Positions 17,394 to 26,252 of a DNA stretch of 64,000 nucleotides are shown one piece after another; the first letter of the stretch is position 1, and each line of letters starts with the position of its first letter. Under the pieces are notes generated by a model. That model did no database searches and had not been told where the DNA came from. It was given only the letters and a program-made list of their open reading frames with translations. Origin of the DNA: Sphingobacterium thalpophilum (GTDB taxonomy: Bacteria; Bacteroidota; Bacteroidia; Sphingobacteriales; Sphingobacteriaceae); assembly GCF_901482695.1 (NCBI RefSeq), contig NZ_LR590484.1, positions 5,704,001-5,768,000 of the forward strand. Direction: 5' to 3'. The position numbers and the translations under genes were made by a program.

Positions 17394-18920
17394 ATGAACC
17401 ATCCTGTAAAGATTAAAAATGCTTTGGTTTCAGTCTATTATAAAGACGGCCTCGCTCCTTTAGTTGAATTATTAAACAAATACGGTGTCACATTCTATTC
17501 TACTGGTGGGACAGAAACCTTTATCAAAGATTTAGGTATAAATGTTGTCCCTGTCGAAGACTTGACAAGCTATCCTTCGATTTTAGGAGGTCGTGTTAAG
17601 ACCCTGCATCCCAAAGTATTCGGCGGAATCTTGGCACGTCGCCCGCTGGAGTCAGATCAGCAGCAGCTAGCTCAATATGAGATACCCGAAATCGACCTGG
17701 TTATTGTGGATTTGTATCCATTCGAAGAAACCGTAGCTTCAGGCGCACCAGAACAAGATATTATTGAAAAAATCGATATCGGAGGTATTTCGTTGATCCG
17801 TGCTGCAGCAAAGAATTTCAACGATGTCGTTATTATCTCTTCCAAAAATGATTATAAGGAACTGGAAGATATTTTGGCAAGCCAAGATGGAACTACTTCT
17901 TTGGAACAGCGTAAAGAATTTGCAAAACGGGCGTTCAACACCTCCTCTCATTATGACACAGCAATTTTCAGTTATTTTAATCAGGACAATCCACTAGACG
18001 TATTCAAACAGTCAGAGCAAAAGGCACAGGTCTTAAGATATGGCGAAAACCCGCATCAGAAAGGGGTCTTCTTTGGCGATCTGGACAAAATGTTTGACAA
18101 ATTAAATGGCAAAGAACTCTCTTACAATAATCTTGTTGACGTAGATGCCGCAGTAGCTTTGATCGATGAGTTCGAAGCGCCTACCTTCGCTATTTTGAAA
18201 CATACTAATGCTTGTGGTGTTGCCTCACGGCCGACAATTAAACAGGCCTGGATAGACGCTTTGGCTTGTGATCCGGTGTCCGCATTTGGTGGCGTCCTTA
18301 TTACCAACGGACAGGTGGACAAAGAGACAGCAGAAGAAATCAATAAATTATTTTTTGAAGTATTGATCGCACCATCTTACACAGACGAAGCGATTGCTAT
18401 ACTGACTGCAAAGAAAAACAGAATAATCCTCGTCCGTAAAGATGTCAAGTTACCGGCACAGCAGTTCAAAACGTTATTGAATGGTGTCATTTTGCAGGAT
18501 AAAGACCATACAGTAGAAGGCCCAGAACAAATGGTAGCCGTAACGACAATCAAACCTACAGCTGAACAACTTGAGGACCTATATTTTGCCAATAAAATTG
18601 TCAAACACACCAAATCCAATACGATCGTTTTTGCCAAAAACGGTACTTTGCTAGCCTCGGGAGTAGGACAGACATCCCGTGTTGATGCTCTTAAACAAGC
18701 TATTGAAAAGGCTGTTTCTTTTGGATTTGACCTTAAAGGCTGTTCTATGGCATCAGATGCTTTTTTCCCTTTCCCAGATTGTGTTGAAATCGCTTCTGAG
18801 GCAGGTATCGCTGCGGTATTGCAGCCCGGAGGTTCCATCAAAGATCAATTGTCCATCGATATGGCCAACGAAAAGGGAATTGCGATGGTTACCACAGGAG
18901 TTAGACATTTTAAACATTAA
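17394..18920 (+). CDS. purH: Bifunctional AICAR formyltransferase / IMP cyclohydrolase
   Basis: The 508-aa enzyme performs the last two steps of IMP synthesis. The N-terminal MGS-like cyclohydrolase domain (1-150) shows FYSTGGTETF, GGRVKTLHPKVFGGILARR and DLYPF. The C-terminal formyltransferase domain shows YGENPHQKG, the Lys-His pair in FAILKHTNACG, and SDAFFPFPD. The length is standard. It has its own promoter and a terminator just after the stop, so it is a single-gene unit. Confidence 0.97.
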   Translation: MNHPVKIKNALVSVYYKDGLAPLVELLNKYGVTFYSTGGTETFIKDLGINVVPVEDLTSYPSILGGRVKTLHPKVFGGILARRPLESDQQQLAQYEIPEIDLVIVDLYPFEETVASGAPEQDIIEKIDIGGISLIRAAAKNFNDVVIISSKNDYKELEDILASQDGTTSLEQRKEFAKRAFNTSSHYDTAIFSYFNQDNPLDVFKQSEQKAQVLRYGENPHQKGVFFGDLDKMFDKLNGKELSYNNLVDVDAAVALIDEFEAPTFAILKHTNACGVASRPTIKQAWIDALACDPVSAFGGVLITNGQVDKETAEEINKLFFEVLIAPSYTDEAIAILTAKKNRIILVRKDVKLPAQQFKTLLNGVILQDKDHTVEGPEQMVAVTTIKPTAEQLEDLYFANKIVKHTKSNTIVFAKNGTLLASGVGQTSRVDALKQAIEKAVSFGFDLKGCSMASDAFFPFPDCVEIASEAGIAAVLQPGGSIKDQLSIDMANEKGIAMVTTGVRHFKH

Positions 18921-18928
18921 ATCACACT

Positions 18929-18967
18929 AAAAAAGAGCTACTGATTGGACTATTAAGTAGCTCTTTT
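18929..18967 (+). terminator. purH terminator
   Basis: AAAAGAGCTAC and GTAGCTCTTTT form an 11-bp stem followed by a short T-rich run. Confidence 0.85.
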
Positions 18968-19052
18968 CGTTTCTGAATATATTATTCTGCATGGCTTTGA
19001 AGCAGCAATAGGCGATCCCGGTGGCAGTTGCTGCTGATGCAAAGCTAAGGGT

Positions 19053-19424
19053 TTAGTTTTGCTGTTTTGCAACCAATTTTTGCAGCTTATACCGCTCTAT
19101 TTCTTCCGAAAGCTTTCGCATGGCATAAGCCACAATCGCAACATCATCAAGCCAGCCGCCAACCGCAATAAAATCTGGAATAGCGTCCACAGGGGAGATC
19201 ACATATAGAATCGTCCCAATAATAATGGTCAAATTCCAGCTATTCATTTTATATTTACCGCTGAGTACATCTTTGCACATGGCAATCAGCAATTTAAAAT
19301 CTCCCACGTAACTTCCCAGATTTTTTGCCTTTGATTCGGCCTGTAGCAATTCTGTTTCGGTTATCTTCCGATGTCTAAACTGCTCAAACAGTCCTTTGGC
19401 CATCTTTTTCATTCTGCTGTTCAT
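19053..19424 (-). CDS. DUF1232 (YkvA-like) small membrane-associated protein
   Basis: The 123-aa protein has the DUF1232 core near residues 62-95: IIIGTILYVISPVDAIPDFI followed by GWLDDVAIVAYAMRKL. The segment is one or two short hydrophobic helices flanked by charged helices. Its role is unknown. It is a single gene on the minus strand, with no clear promoter and a GC-richer non-coding block upstream. Confidence 0.85.
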   Translation of the reverse strand: MNSRMKKMAKGLFEQFRHRKITETELLQAESKAKNLGSYVGDFKLLIAMCKDVLSGKYKMNSWNLTIIIGTILYVISPVDAIPDFIAVGGWLDDVAIVAYAMRKLSEEIERYKLQKLVAKQQN

Positions 19425-19554
19425 AACTCAAAATTATCATATTTTTTTAAATAGCAAAGCCCGTGCCCTAATCACGACAATACCGTTTCAATCAACATGG
19501 TCCCATTAAACTCCCCTCAACTCCCCCCAAGTCCCTTAAAGCCCGTACAGTATC
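19425..19554. other. Intergenic stretch before the periodic block
   Basis: It contains short C-rich runs (CTCCCCTCAACTCCCCCC near 19511-19528) and nothing that looks like a gene or known element. Confidence 0.3.
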
Positions 19555-19785
19555 CGAGAACGGTTGGGGAACGATTCGGAACAGCGCCGTATCATCTCTG
19601 CAGTATCATCGGCCCTCCTCCGGCACTTCCTGTACCGTTCGCTGGCAGCGCTTCGGTACAATGACGAATCCACGTCAAAGGATAGTCGGAGTTATGCCAA
19701 ACCTGTACCGCAGCAGTCCCAAAGCAATCTCGAAGGCCGCCCGAAGGTTTCCCGAAGCAACACCGAAGTCAGGCCAGACAGAGTT
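19555..19785. repeat. Degenerate 11-bp periodic repeat block
   Basis: From about 19555 to 19785 the sequence falls into about 21 successive 11-bp units, most beginning C(G/A)(G/A). Clear runs are CGAAGGCCGCC (19731), CGAAGGTTTCC (19742), CGAAGCAACAC (19753) and CGAAGTCAGGC (19764). Earlier units are CGAATCCACGT (19665), CAAAGGATAGT (19676), CGGAGTTATGC (19687), CGGCACTTCCT (19621) and CGAGAACGGTT (19555). The block is visibly richer in G+C than its flanks. It lies upstream of the DUF4397 lipoprotein promoter. The role is unknown; it may be a dispersed repeat family. Confidence 0.65.
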
Positions 19786-19890
19786 TAAGCTTTTGGCTAC
19801 GAACAGTCTGTAACGCAGTTCGATAGGCTACGAGTGGATAGCGACACGCTCCGATATATACGAAGCCGAATCTGGTTGGCACAATTTTAT

Positions 19891-19898
19891 TATTTTTG
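19891..19898 (+). promoter_or_regulatory. Probable -7 box of the DUF4397 lipoprotein gene
   Basis: TATTTTTG matches the -7 consensus 95 nt before the ATG. It implies a leader of about 90 nt with no obvious hairpin. Confidence 0.45.
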
Positions 19899-19993
19899 CA
19901 TTTTGTTGTAGCAAAGTGTTACTTACCTCCGTATAATAGACAACACAAACGCAATGTGTTCATCGATTAACAAAAGTTTAATATTACACGATT

Positions 19994-20707
19994 ATGAAAA
20001 ACTATAGATTATTTAATTTTATTGCAATCGCAGTCGCAACATTCCTGCTATCCAGCTGTCTGAAAGATGATGATAATGATCAGTACATTCCAACTGGCGT
20101 ATTCACCATGGTGAATGGCTATAGTGATGCCAACGCGGTAATCTATTATGCAGATGGGGGGTATATTCAACAACCTTACTATCCCTTAAATTTCAAAAGT
20201 TACAACCAAGTATTCCTATTTACCGGAACACGAAGAATCTCCATTTCATCGGAATATAACAACGTTTTGCTGGATACGACAATAACGATCAAGGACAGCA
20301 CGCTGTACACGTCATTTGTGTACGGAAACAAAGAAAAACCAGCTCAGGTAATCACGACAGACCGTGTCAATAAAGATATAAAAAATACCGAGTCAGGCGT
20401 ACGATTCTTCAACCTTGCGGAAGGCACTGATCAGGTAACCCTGCAAATAGGTGACCAAGCATCACCAGCGGAATGGTCCAATAGATCCAAAGAAACGCAG
20501 ACTTCTGCAACTGCCCATCAAGGATTCATCGCACAAAAAAGCGGTACCTATACGCTGACGGTCAAAGATAAAACAGGTAAAAGCATTGCTACTCGAAAAG
20601 ATGTGAAATTGATGGAAAATCACTACTATACATTAATTCTGATTGGTAAGGCGAACGATCAGAAAACACCGCTATACATTGGTGTGGTGTCCCCAGGAGC
20701 GAATTAA
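19994..20707 (+). CDS. DUF4397-containing lipoprotein
   Basis: The 237-aa protein has a lipoprotein signal with LLSSC (Cys22) followed by acidic residues (KDDDNDQ), the arrangement that favours surface export of Bacteroidota lipoproteins. The middle (TGVFTMVNGYSDANAVIYY and VRFFNLAEGTDQVTLQIG) is typical of the beta-sandwich DUF4397 repeat. The C-terminal strand pair (HYYTLILIGK) is also characteristic. The function is unknown; it is probably an outer-surface binding protein. It is preceded by the 11-bp periodic block and followed by a strong terminator. Confidence 0.8.
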   Translation: MKNYRLFNFIAIAVATFLLSSCLKDDDNDQYIPTGVFTMVNGYSDANAVIYYADGGYIQQPYYPLNFKSYNQVFLFTGTRRISISSEYNNVLLDTTITIKDSTLYTSFVYGNKEKPAQVITTDRVNKDIKNTESGVRFFNLAEGTDQVTLQIGDQASPAEWSNRSKETQTSATAHQGFIAQKSGTYTLTVKDKTGKSIATRKDVKLMENHYYTLILIGKANDQKTPLYIGVVSPGAN

Positions 20708-20728
20708 AGATCCCATTTTCTATATACT

Positions 20729-20764
20729 AAAAGACCATCCCGATATGAGGATGGTCTTTCTATT
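20729..20764 (+). terminator. Terminator after the DUF4397 lipoprotein gene
   Basis: AAAGACCATCC and GGATGGTCTTT form an 11-bp stem with an 8-nt loop and a T-rich tail. It lies between convergent genes and may work in both directions. Confidence 0.85.
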
Positions 20765-20804
20765 TATACGTCGTACATTTTTTGCTAATCGATTACAAGG
20801 AGTA

Positions 20805-21110
20805 TCATGGCGTTTCCTTAGCTGGCACTTTCGAAACCACGTAAATATCCTCATTGTCTTTTTTCATTTTGTATTTCTCACGGGCAATACGTTGCACTTC
20901 CTGAGGATTTGACCGGATATCATTAATGGTTTTAATAATAGCTGCGTTTTCCTTTAAATAAAAGGATCGCTCACTTTCTAGATTCGATTTTTGCTTTTGA
21001 TAGCTGTATTGCGTGGCAAAATCATTCCGGTCAAAGAACAACATCCAGACCAAAAAGGCCAACGTGGCTATCAAATACTTATTTCTTATTAAAGACCATA
21101 ATCGTTGCAT
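20805..21110 (-). CDS. FtsB/DivIC-family septum formation initiator
   Basis: The 101-aa protein has the standard topology: a short cytoplasmic N-terminus, one membrane helix (about residues 12-25, YLIATLAFLVWMLF), then a periplasmic coiled coil (30-70) and the family motif AREKYKMKKDNEDIY. FtsB/DivIC links FtsL and FtsQ in the divisome. The ATG lies only 4 nt after a TATTTTTG box, which suggests a leaderless mRNA. Confidence 0.88.
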   Translation of the reverse strand: MQRLWSLIRNKYLIATLAFLVWMLFFDRNDFATQYSYQKQKSNLESERSFYLKENAAIIKTINDIRSNPQEVQRIAREKYKMKKDNEDIYVVSKVPAKETP

Positions 21111-21114
21111 AGGA

Positions 21115-21122
21115 CAAAAATA
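21115..21122 (-). promoter_or_regulatory. -7 box directly abutting the ftsB-like start codon
   Basis: On the minus strand TATTTTTG ends 4 nt before the ATG at 21110. A start of transcription 4-7 nt downstream of the box would fall at the start codon. Confidence 0.5.
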
Positions 21123-21325
21123 CTATTTAGCTTTTATACTCACGATATTTTCTTCCAAAGTTAAACATCTTTAATAAAGATATGGAATAACGACATCAAT
21201 TTCATCATATCATTAGATAATATTATCTTTAACTGTTCAAAACATCATTCCGCTGAACGTCCGTGCGCTGGGACACAGATAAACTGTTAGGGCCTGAAGA
21301 TGTTGAACAAAAAACCCACTTACAT

Positions 21326-22441
21326 ATGAAATACTATCTTATTGCTGGCGAAACTTCAGGTGACCTTCATGGTGCCAACTTAATCAAAGCGTTGAAGGCT
21401 GAAGATCCGCACGCCACATTTCGCATTGTTGGCGGCGACTTGATGCAGGAAGCAAGCGGCGAAAAAGCATTGATACACACCGCCGAAATGGCTTTTATGG
21501 GTTTTGTTGAAGTATTGAAAAATCTTGGCAAAATCGCGAAAAACCTCAAAAGGGTCAAAAACGATCTGCTGCAGGAAAAGCCTGACACGGTTATATTGAT
21601 CGACTTTCCGGGCTTCAATCTGAAGATTGCGGACTTTGCGAAAAAACATGGTATCAAGACCTGTTATTATATTTCTCCGAAAGTTTGGGCGTGGAACCAA
21701 AGCCGTGTAAAAAAAATCAAGAGGGTGGTCGATCACATGTTCTGCATATTACCCTTCGAAGTGGATTTCTATAATAAGTGGCGTATGCACGTGGATTATA
21801 TTGGTAATCCGCTCTTTGATGCCGTAGCCAGCTATCGCTTCAATCCTGCTTTTAGGCAACTGAATGGCTTTGGAGACAAGCCAATCATTGCCCTATTGCC
21901 CGGCAGCCGTGAAATGGAGATTTCCAGGCTGCTACCCATTATGGCCGAGCTGCCTTACTTCTTTCCCGTCCACCAGTTTGTAATCGCTGGTGCACCAAAT
22001 TTCGAGGAAGCTTATTATAAGCAATTTTTAAGAGGAATCGATATTCCTGTGGTTTTCAACCAAACGTATGATATTCTCAACAACGCTGAGGCCGCAGTAG
22101 TAACCAGTGGTACGGCCACGCTAGAAACCGGGATATTGAAAGTGCCCCAAGTAGTGGTATATAAAGCAAATGCACTTTCAGTACGTATAGCTAAACTCGT
22201 TATTAAAGTCAAATTCATCTCTCTGGTCAATCTGATCAATAACTTTTTGTCCGTCCGAGAACTTATACAGGAGGACTGCACGGCTTTTGACATTGCACAT
22301 GAGCTAGGAGAACTGATCAACAATAAAGCGCACCGCGCAAGTGTCATGGAAAACTACGATATCCTCGCTGAGAAACTAGGTTCACCGGGAGCTTCAGAAC
22401 GGGCTGCGAAATTAATTGTAAAATATTTAGTCAATAATTAA
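21326..22441 (+). CDS. lpxB: Lipid-A-disaccharide synthase
   Basis: The 371-aa glycosyltransferase (GT19) joins UDP-2,3-diacylglucosamine and lipid X to make the lipid A disaccharide at the inner membrane. Signatures: YYLIAGETSGDLHGA at the N-terminus, FMGFVEVL, IDFPGFNLK, YISPKVWAWNQSRVKKIK, GNPLFD and LLPGSREMEI. The ATG at 21326 was chosen over an in-frame upstream codon (21263) because the family starts right at MKYYLIAGE. A TATCTTTA box at 21224-21231 could be its promoter. Confidence 0.95.
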   Translation: MKYYLIAGETSGDLHGANLIKALKAEDPHATFRIVGGDLMQEASGEKALIHTAEMAFMGFVEVLKNLGKIAKNLKRVKNDLLQEKPDTVILIDFPGFNLKIADFAKKHGIKTCYYISPKVWAWNQSRVKKIKRVVDHMFCILPFEVDFYNKWRMHVDYIGNPLFDAVASYRFNPAFRQLNGFGDKPIIALLPGSREMEISRLLPIMAELPYFFPVHQFVIAGAPNFEEAYYKQFLRGIDIPVVFNQTYDILNNAEAAVVTSGTATLETGILKVPQVVVYKANALSVRIAKLVIKVKFISLVNLINNFLSVRELIQEDCTAFDIAHELGELINNKAHRASVMENYDILAEKLGSPGASERAAKLIVKYLVNN

Positions 22442-22497
22442 ACCCTTTGGCACCTCAATTGTCAAAGTATTAAATAGTTACAAATAAGAACATAGTT

Positions 22498-23142
22498 ATG
22501 AAACTGAACTTTGTTTTAGGTTTTCTTTTTCTTGTCTCCTTTACTTTTGTATGTAAAGCACAGGAAACACAGCATTTTTCCAAGCTCGAAATCGGAAAAA
22601 AAGCCAAAAAAAATATTGACAGCAGGGATTCCACTGCAATCATCCATATCGACACACTGATTATGAAGGATAAGGCGACGTTGTCATTTTACGGAAAGAA
22701 AGATGTAAAGCTCATCGTCGATTATGCAGAAATTGGTGACAAAGCCACACTATATGGCTCTGACGGTAAAAACAACGGCAGTAATTTTGACATAAAAGCT
22801 AATTTCCAGAAACTGGGCTCTTTATATATTATTGCTAAAGGGGATGATGCTTTCAATGGTACCAAGACTTTCCCAAACGGGAATGGCGGAAAAGTCAAGA
22901 TAACATTAATGGAAGGCAGCCTGAAGCCGCAAACGACAGATAAAAAAGCTACAAATTATATTTACGCTGATGTTGTCGCTGGAGGAAGAGCCGTCAATGC
23001 GAACACCGATTTAAGAAATATTTACGATCGCATCAAAACAGCTCCGACAGGACTGAGAGGATTGCCACAGGGTCAGATCTACTCTGGCAGTGCGGGTAAT
23101 GAGGGTTCTTTTGAGCTGATTTCGACACACACAGATAATTAA
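22498..23142 (+). CDS. Secreted hypothetical protein
   Basis: The 214-aa protein has a clear signal peptide (residues 1-20, ending CKAQ) and a mature region of alternating short beta strands. I do not recognise a family. The middle is rich in Gly, Asn, Lys and Asp (GSDGKNNGSNF, GDDAFNGTKTFPNGNGGK), which suggests surface loops of a beta fold, possibly a small beta-helix. No catalytic motif or Cys pair is visible. It lies 56 nt after lpxB and ends at a strong terminator, so it may be co-transcribed with lpxB. Confidence 0.6.
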   Translation: MKLNFVLGFLFLVSFTFVCKAQETQHFSKLEIGKKAKKNIDSRDSTAIIHIDTLIMKDKATLSFYGKKDVKLIVDYAEIGDKATLYGSDGKNNGSNFDIKANFQKLGSLYIIAKGDDAFNGTKTFPNGNGGKVKITLMEGSLKPQTTDKKATNYIYADVVAGGRAVNANTDLRNIYDRIKTAPTGLRGLPQGQIYSGSAGNEGSFELISTHTDN

Positions 23143-23145
23143 TAA

Positions 23146-23187
23146 AACGCTGCACAGGACTGGAAAGTTGGTGCAGCGTTCTTTTTA
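23146..23187 (+). terminator. Terminator between convergent genes at 23.15 kb
   Basis: AACGCTGCAC and GTGCAGCGTT form a 10-bp stem with a 15-nt loop, followed by CTTTTT on the plus strand. Confidence 0.85.
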
Positions 23188-23192
23188 TACGG

Positions 23193-24272
23193 TCAACGGC
23201 ATCCTCTTTCCTTGAGCGCATATGCGAGTACCAGCCTGGTCATGCGATCGTATCTCGCCAAGCCCTCTTTTTGATTATTATGGGTTAGGTATTGGTTGTA
23301 AAAGATTCCCATAAGGTTGTTGAACCACCCTGTATAATGAATCCAAAAAAGGCGTTCCGCTTCGATGTCTCCCCGGACTGGCTCACTTAATCGCCGCTGA
23401 TACTCTTTCGCAAGTACGGGGTACATCGCTCCCAATTCCCGGAGCATATATAAAGTTGTTTGCAGGTAAGCGGAATAACGGTAAAAAGCCTGCGGATGAT
23501 GCTGCAGCCGTACAAACGCGATAAAGTTTGCTTCATCTTCGAACCCGACCCCCTGCTGGTGCGCAAGTTCATGCACAAAAGTAAAGGGGAAAGATAGTAC
23601 CGGCATGGCATAATTGACCTGTGCTTCATGCGTAAACGGATTAAAATATCCAGAGACACCAAAATACGAAACCAGGGTACTATTCAAAGGCGATTTGGCA
23701 TGCACTTGGCTGACCGATAAAAAAGATGCAAAGGTTGTATCATTTTTGACCCATTCGGTCAGGTCCTTTTGTATTCTGGTCCTCTGATTTTCCCATTTCG
23801 CAGGACTGACCTGCTGTCTAAGCATGTTTGTGCTATCCAGATATTCATCGAGCACGACGAGATAATCTGCCAGCTTTAAACTGTCTACCTGCAAGGATGC
23901 ATTTACGCTGATAGGCCTTCGGTAGTAGTTAAGTCCCCAAGACAGATAAAAGAATGCATATAGGCCCAGCAATAAATTAACGACAGAAAAAAACGCGAGC
24001 ACGGCATCCGGCCATTGTCTCAACCATAAATTTCGGAGCATTCGGACTGTGAAGTAACTCAGCACGACAAACACAGCAGCATAGAGGAGATCCCCCATAC
24101 TAAATGGAATATACCCAAGGAAATACTTGGGAATATGCCCGTAGTACCGGTAAAAATAGCGGGCGAAATTGAGCTCGATCCAGGAGCTATCGCGCTGGAT
24201 CAGTGACAACAGGCCTATCAGCATTAGTAATAATACACATACGATCCCTGCTATTTTATTGCACTTTGCCAT
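23193..24272 (-). CDS. DUF3810 membrane protein with zinc-metalloprotease motif
   Basis: The 359-aa protein has three predicted N-terminal membrane helices (about 7-25, 55-75, 92-112) and a soluble domain with the motif HELAHQQGVGFEDEANFIAF. This has the HExxH and downstream Glu typical of gluzincin-like DUF3810 proteins. It probably acts on the periplasmic side of the inner membrane; the substrate is unknown. It is the third gene of a tight minus-strand cluster after a deacetylase-family and a nucleoid-associated protein (6-nt gap to the latter). Confidence 0.85.
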   Translation of the reverse strand: MAKCNKIAGIVCVLLLMLIGLLSLIQRDSSWIELNFARYFYRYYGHIPKYFLGYIPFSMGDLLYAAVFVVLSYFTVRMLRNLWLRQWPDAVLAFFSVVNLLLGLYAFFYLSWGLNYYRRPISVNASLQVDSLKLADYLVVLDEYLDSTNMLRQQVSPAKWENQRTRIQKDLTEWVKNDTTFASFLSVSQVHAKSPLNSTLVSYFGVSGYFNPFTHEAQVNYAMPVLSFPFTFVHELAHQQGVGFEDEANFIAFVRLQHHPQAFYRYSAYLQTTLYMLRELGAMYPVLAKEYQRRLSEPVRGDIEAERLFWIHYTGWFNNLMGIFYNQYLTHNNQKEGLARYDRMTRLVLAYALKERGCR

Positions 24273-24278
24273 AGCTCA

Positions 24279-25337
24279 TCAAGCTTCATTTTCGAAATAT
24301 AACTTGTAGTAGTTCATCCCTTTCTCTTCATCAAATCCTTTTTCGAGATATTCGCGTTTTCCGTGCACATAAATATGGAAATTTTTATCCAGTTTCAGCA
24401 CGGATTTATAGGAGGCTTCCATCTTTTTGACCGCTTTGTCAGCAATTTCGAAGCTAGCCTGAAAAGGCGATTCAAATTCATCTTCAAAACCAGACCTAAA
24501 ATCCTGAAACAAGGCGATTGCCTGTGGATTACCCAATACTTCTTCCTCAAATTCCTCCTGAACAAAGGTTTCCTTTTCCTTGAAATAATTCATCGATTTA
24601 TTCATCAGATCAATTTTGTCAGCTTTTTCAAGTTCGAAGGTTTCGTCCAGCTTCTCCTCAACGAAATTTTTATAGACTTTCAGGTAATTGCCGGTCTGGT
24701 TAAAATTATCGTTGCGTACACGTAGCTGCAGGAACTCGTCCTTCCAATACACCGCTTCCTGCTGTCTGTTGGTCTGGTCAAGCACAAGAACCTTGTACCC
24801 CTCCTCCTCCTCTGCATTGATGATAATACAGCCTTTGTCCAGCTTATTGATATTGATAGCCTCCTGTTCGTACTCAAGCATAAAAGCGCCCTGCTCCGGA
24901 TATACCTTCAGGTAAGTTTCTTTGTTTTCGGACTTAAATATCCCGATTGCATCATGTTCTTCACCTTCTATCTGTATATTCTTCAAGGCAACCACATATA
25001 CCTCTCCGGCTTTAATTTTAGGATGATTGGAGACTTCATAGAGATGTTTGGAAATCTGCTGGGACAAATCATGAAACGGAAGCAGTTGATTAAAGTACTG
25101 ACGAACAAAATAAAAGACCTCATTCAGTTCCAGCTCGCCATTGGGGTGATATAAGCGGTATACCTCATTGACCTTTGCAAAAGGGCTCATAAAGTACTGT
25201 ATGAGCAGACCGGGCAATATTTCATCGCCCTCAAGCGATACGGGAGCATCCGACAGAATGTAAAATTCATCGTGTGCTTTGTTACCTACCCTGTGTATGG
25301 ATAAAGCTTCAAACGTTGCGTCCTGGTGAAAAAACAT
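24279..25337 (-). CDS. Nucleoid-associated protein, NdpA/YejK family
   Basis: The 352-aa protein shows the NdpA family pattern: an N-terminal beta domain (SIHRVGNKAHDE to PLL-like LPGLLIQYF), a central AIGIFKSENKETYLKV strand pair, GCIIINAEEEEGYKVLVLD, and a C-terminal helical part (VQEEFEEEVL, FQDFRSGFEDEF). E. coli NdpA (YejK) binds the nucleoid. It lies 9 nt after the deacetylase-family gene and 6 nt before DUF3810, so the three are one operon. The chromosomal role in Bacteroidota is not known. Confidence 0.85.
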   Translation of the reverse strand: MFFHQDATFEALSIHRVGNKAHDEFYILSDAPVSLEGDEILPGLLIQYFMSPFAKVNEVYRLYHPNGELELNEVFYFVRQYFNQLLPFHDLSQQISKHLYEVSNHPKIKAGEVYVVALKNIQIEGEEHDAIGIFKSENKETYLKVYPEQGAFMLEYEQEAININKLDKGCIIINAEEEEGYKVLVLDQTNRQQEAVYWKDEFLQLRVRNDNFNQTGNYLKVYKNFVEEKLDETFELEKADKIDLMNKSMNYFKEKETFVQEEFEEEVLGNPQAIALFQDFRSGFEDEFESPFQASFEIADKAVKKMEASYKSVLKLDKNFHIYVHGKREYLEKGFDEEKGMNYYKLYFENEA

Positions 25338-25346
25338 ATTTCTATT

Positions 25347-26252
25347 TTATAAATTGTACAAGTTTATTGCGATGTTAAATGTCTGACAGTGGGCGTCCAC
25401 GATGTCTTTGATCTGCGGGGAATACCCTCCTCCCATGCTGACCTGAACAGGAATACCAAACCGTTGGCACGTACCCAACACCAATTCGTCCCGACGGCTA
25501 CAGGTCTCTGGTTTCAAATTCAGTCTACCCAGCTTATCGGTGGCGAGGATATCGACTCCGGCTTGATAAAATACAAAATCCGGCGCAAAATCCAAGAATA
25601 AAGCGGTAAGATTGTCGTCCAGGATCCGGAGATACTCCACGTCGGTAACAGTTTCGGCAAGTCCGATATCCAGATGTGACTTTTGCTTAATAAAGGGATA
25701 ATTTTTCTCCCCATGCATGGAAAAAGTGTAAACCTCCTGTCGGCCGGCAAAGATATCCGCGGTGCCATTCCCCTGATGCACATCCAGATCGATAATCAGG
25801 ATACGCGTAGCCAGCTTGTGCTGCAGCAGATATCCTGCAGCTGTAGCCTGGTCGTTCATTAAACAGAACCCCTCACCGAAATCATATCCGGCGTGGTGCG
25901 TTCCGCCAGCGACCGAAAAAGCGACCCCATATTCGATTGCATATCGGGCAGCTTGAATAGTTCCGTCCAGAATATAACGCTCTCTATCTATTAGGCTCTG
26001 ACTTAAAGGGAACCCGATGCGGCGCACCATCTTGGCGTCCAGCGTCAGATCAAAAAGGCTCCTGACATAATCAGGATCATGTACCAAGCAGCAGGTTTCG
26101 AAACTGGCCAGTGCCGGACTGAAAAAATTCTCTTCAACGGCCAGTCCCTGATATTTCAACTGCAAGGGGATCAGCTCGTATTTCAGCATCGGAAATCGGT
26201 GCCCCTCCCTAACTGGGTGAACAAATTCTGAACGAAAAGCAATCTTGAGCAC
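25347..26252 (-). CDS. Histone deacetylase/AcuC-family deacetylase
   Basis: The 301-aa protein is an arginase-deacetylase-fold enzyme. Zinc and catalytic motifs are visible: GGTHHAGYDFGEGFC, IDLDVHQGNGTADIF and YQAGVDILATDKLG. The start is a GTG at 26252; the family begins right there (LKIAFRSEFVHPV) and no ATG precedes it. It probably removes acyl groups from proteins or small amines; the substrate is unknown. It is first in the operon with a nucleoid-associated protein and DUF3810, so nucleoid protein deacetylation is an attractive but unproved link. Confidence 0.88.
   Translation of the reverse strand: MLKIAFRSEFVHPVREGHRFPMLKYELIPLQLKYQGLAVEENFFSPALASFETCCLVHDPDYVRSLFDLTLDAKMVRRIGFPLSQSLIDRERYILDGTIQAARYAIEYGVAFSVAGGTHHAGYDFGEGFCLMNDQATAAGYLLQHKLATRILIIDLDVHQGNGTADIFAGRQEVYTFSMHGEKNYPFIKQKSHLDIGLAETVTDVEYLRILDDNLTALFLDFAPDFVFYQAGVDILATDKLGRLNLKPETCSRRDELVLGTCQRFGIPVQVSMGGGYSPQIKDIVDAHCQTFNIAINLYNL

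Noticed and set aside
19564..19788. 74-aa ORF inside the 11-bp periodic block
   Set aside because: It starts with TTG, has no promoter or ribosome-binding context, and its Ser/Gln/Asn-rich sequence follows directly from the DNA periodicity.
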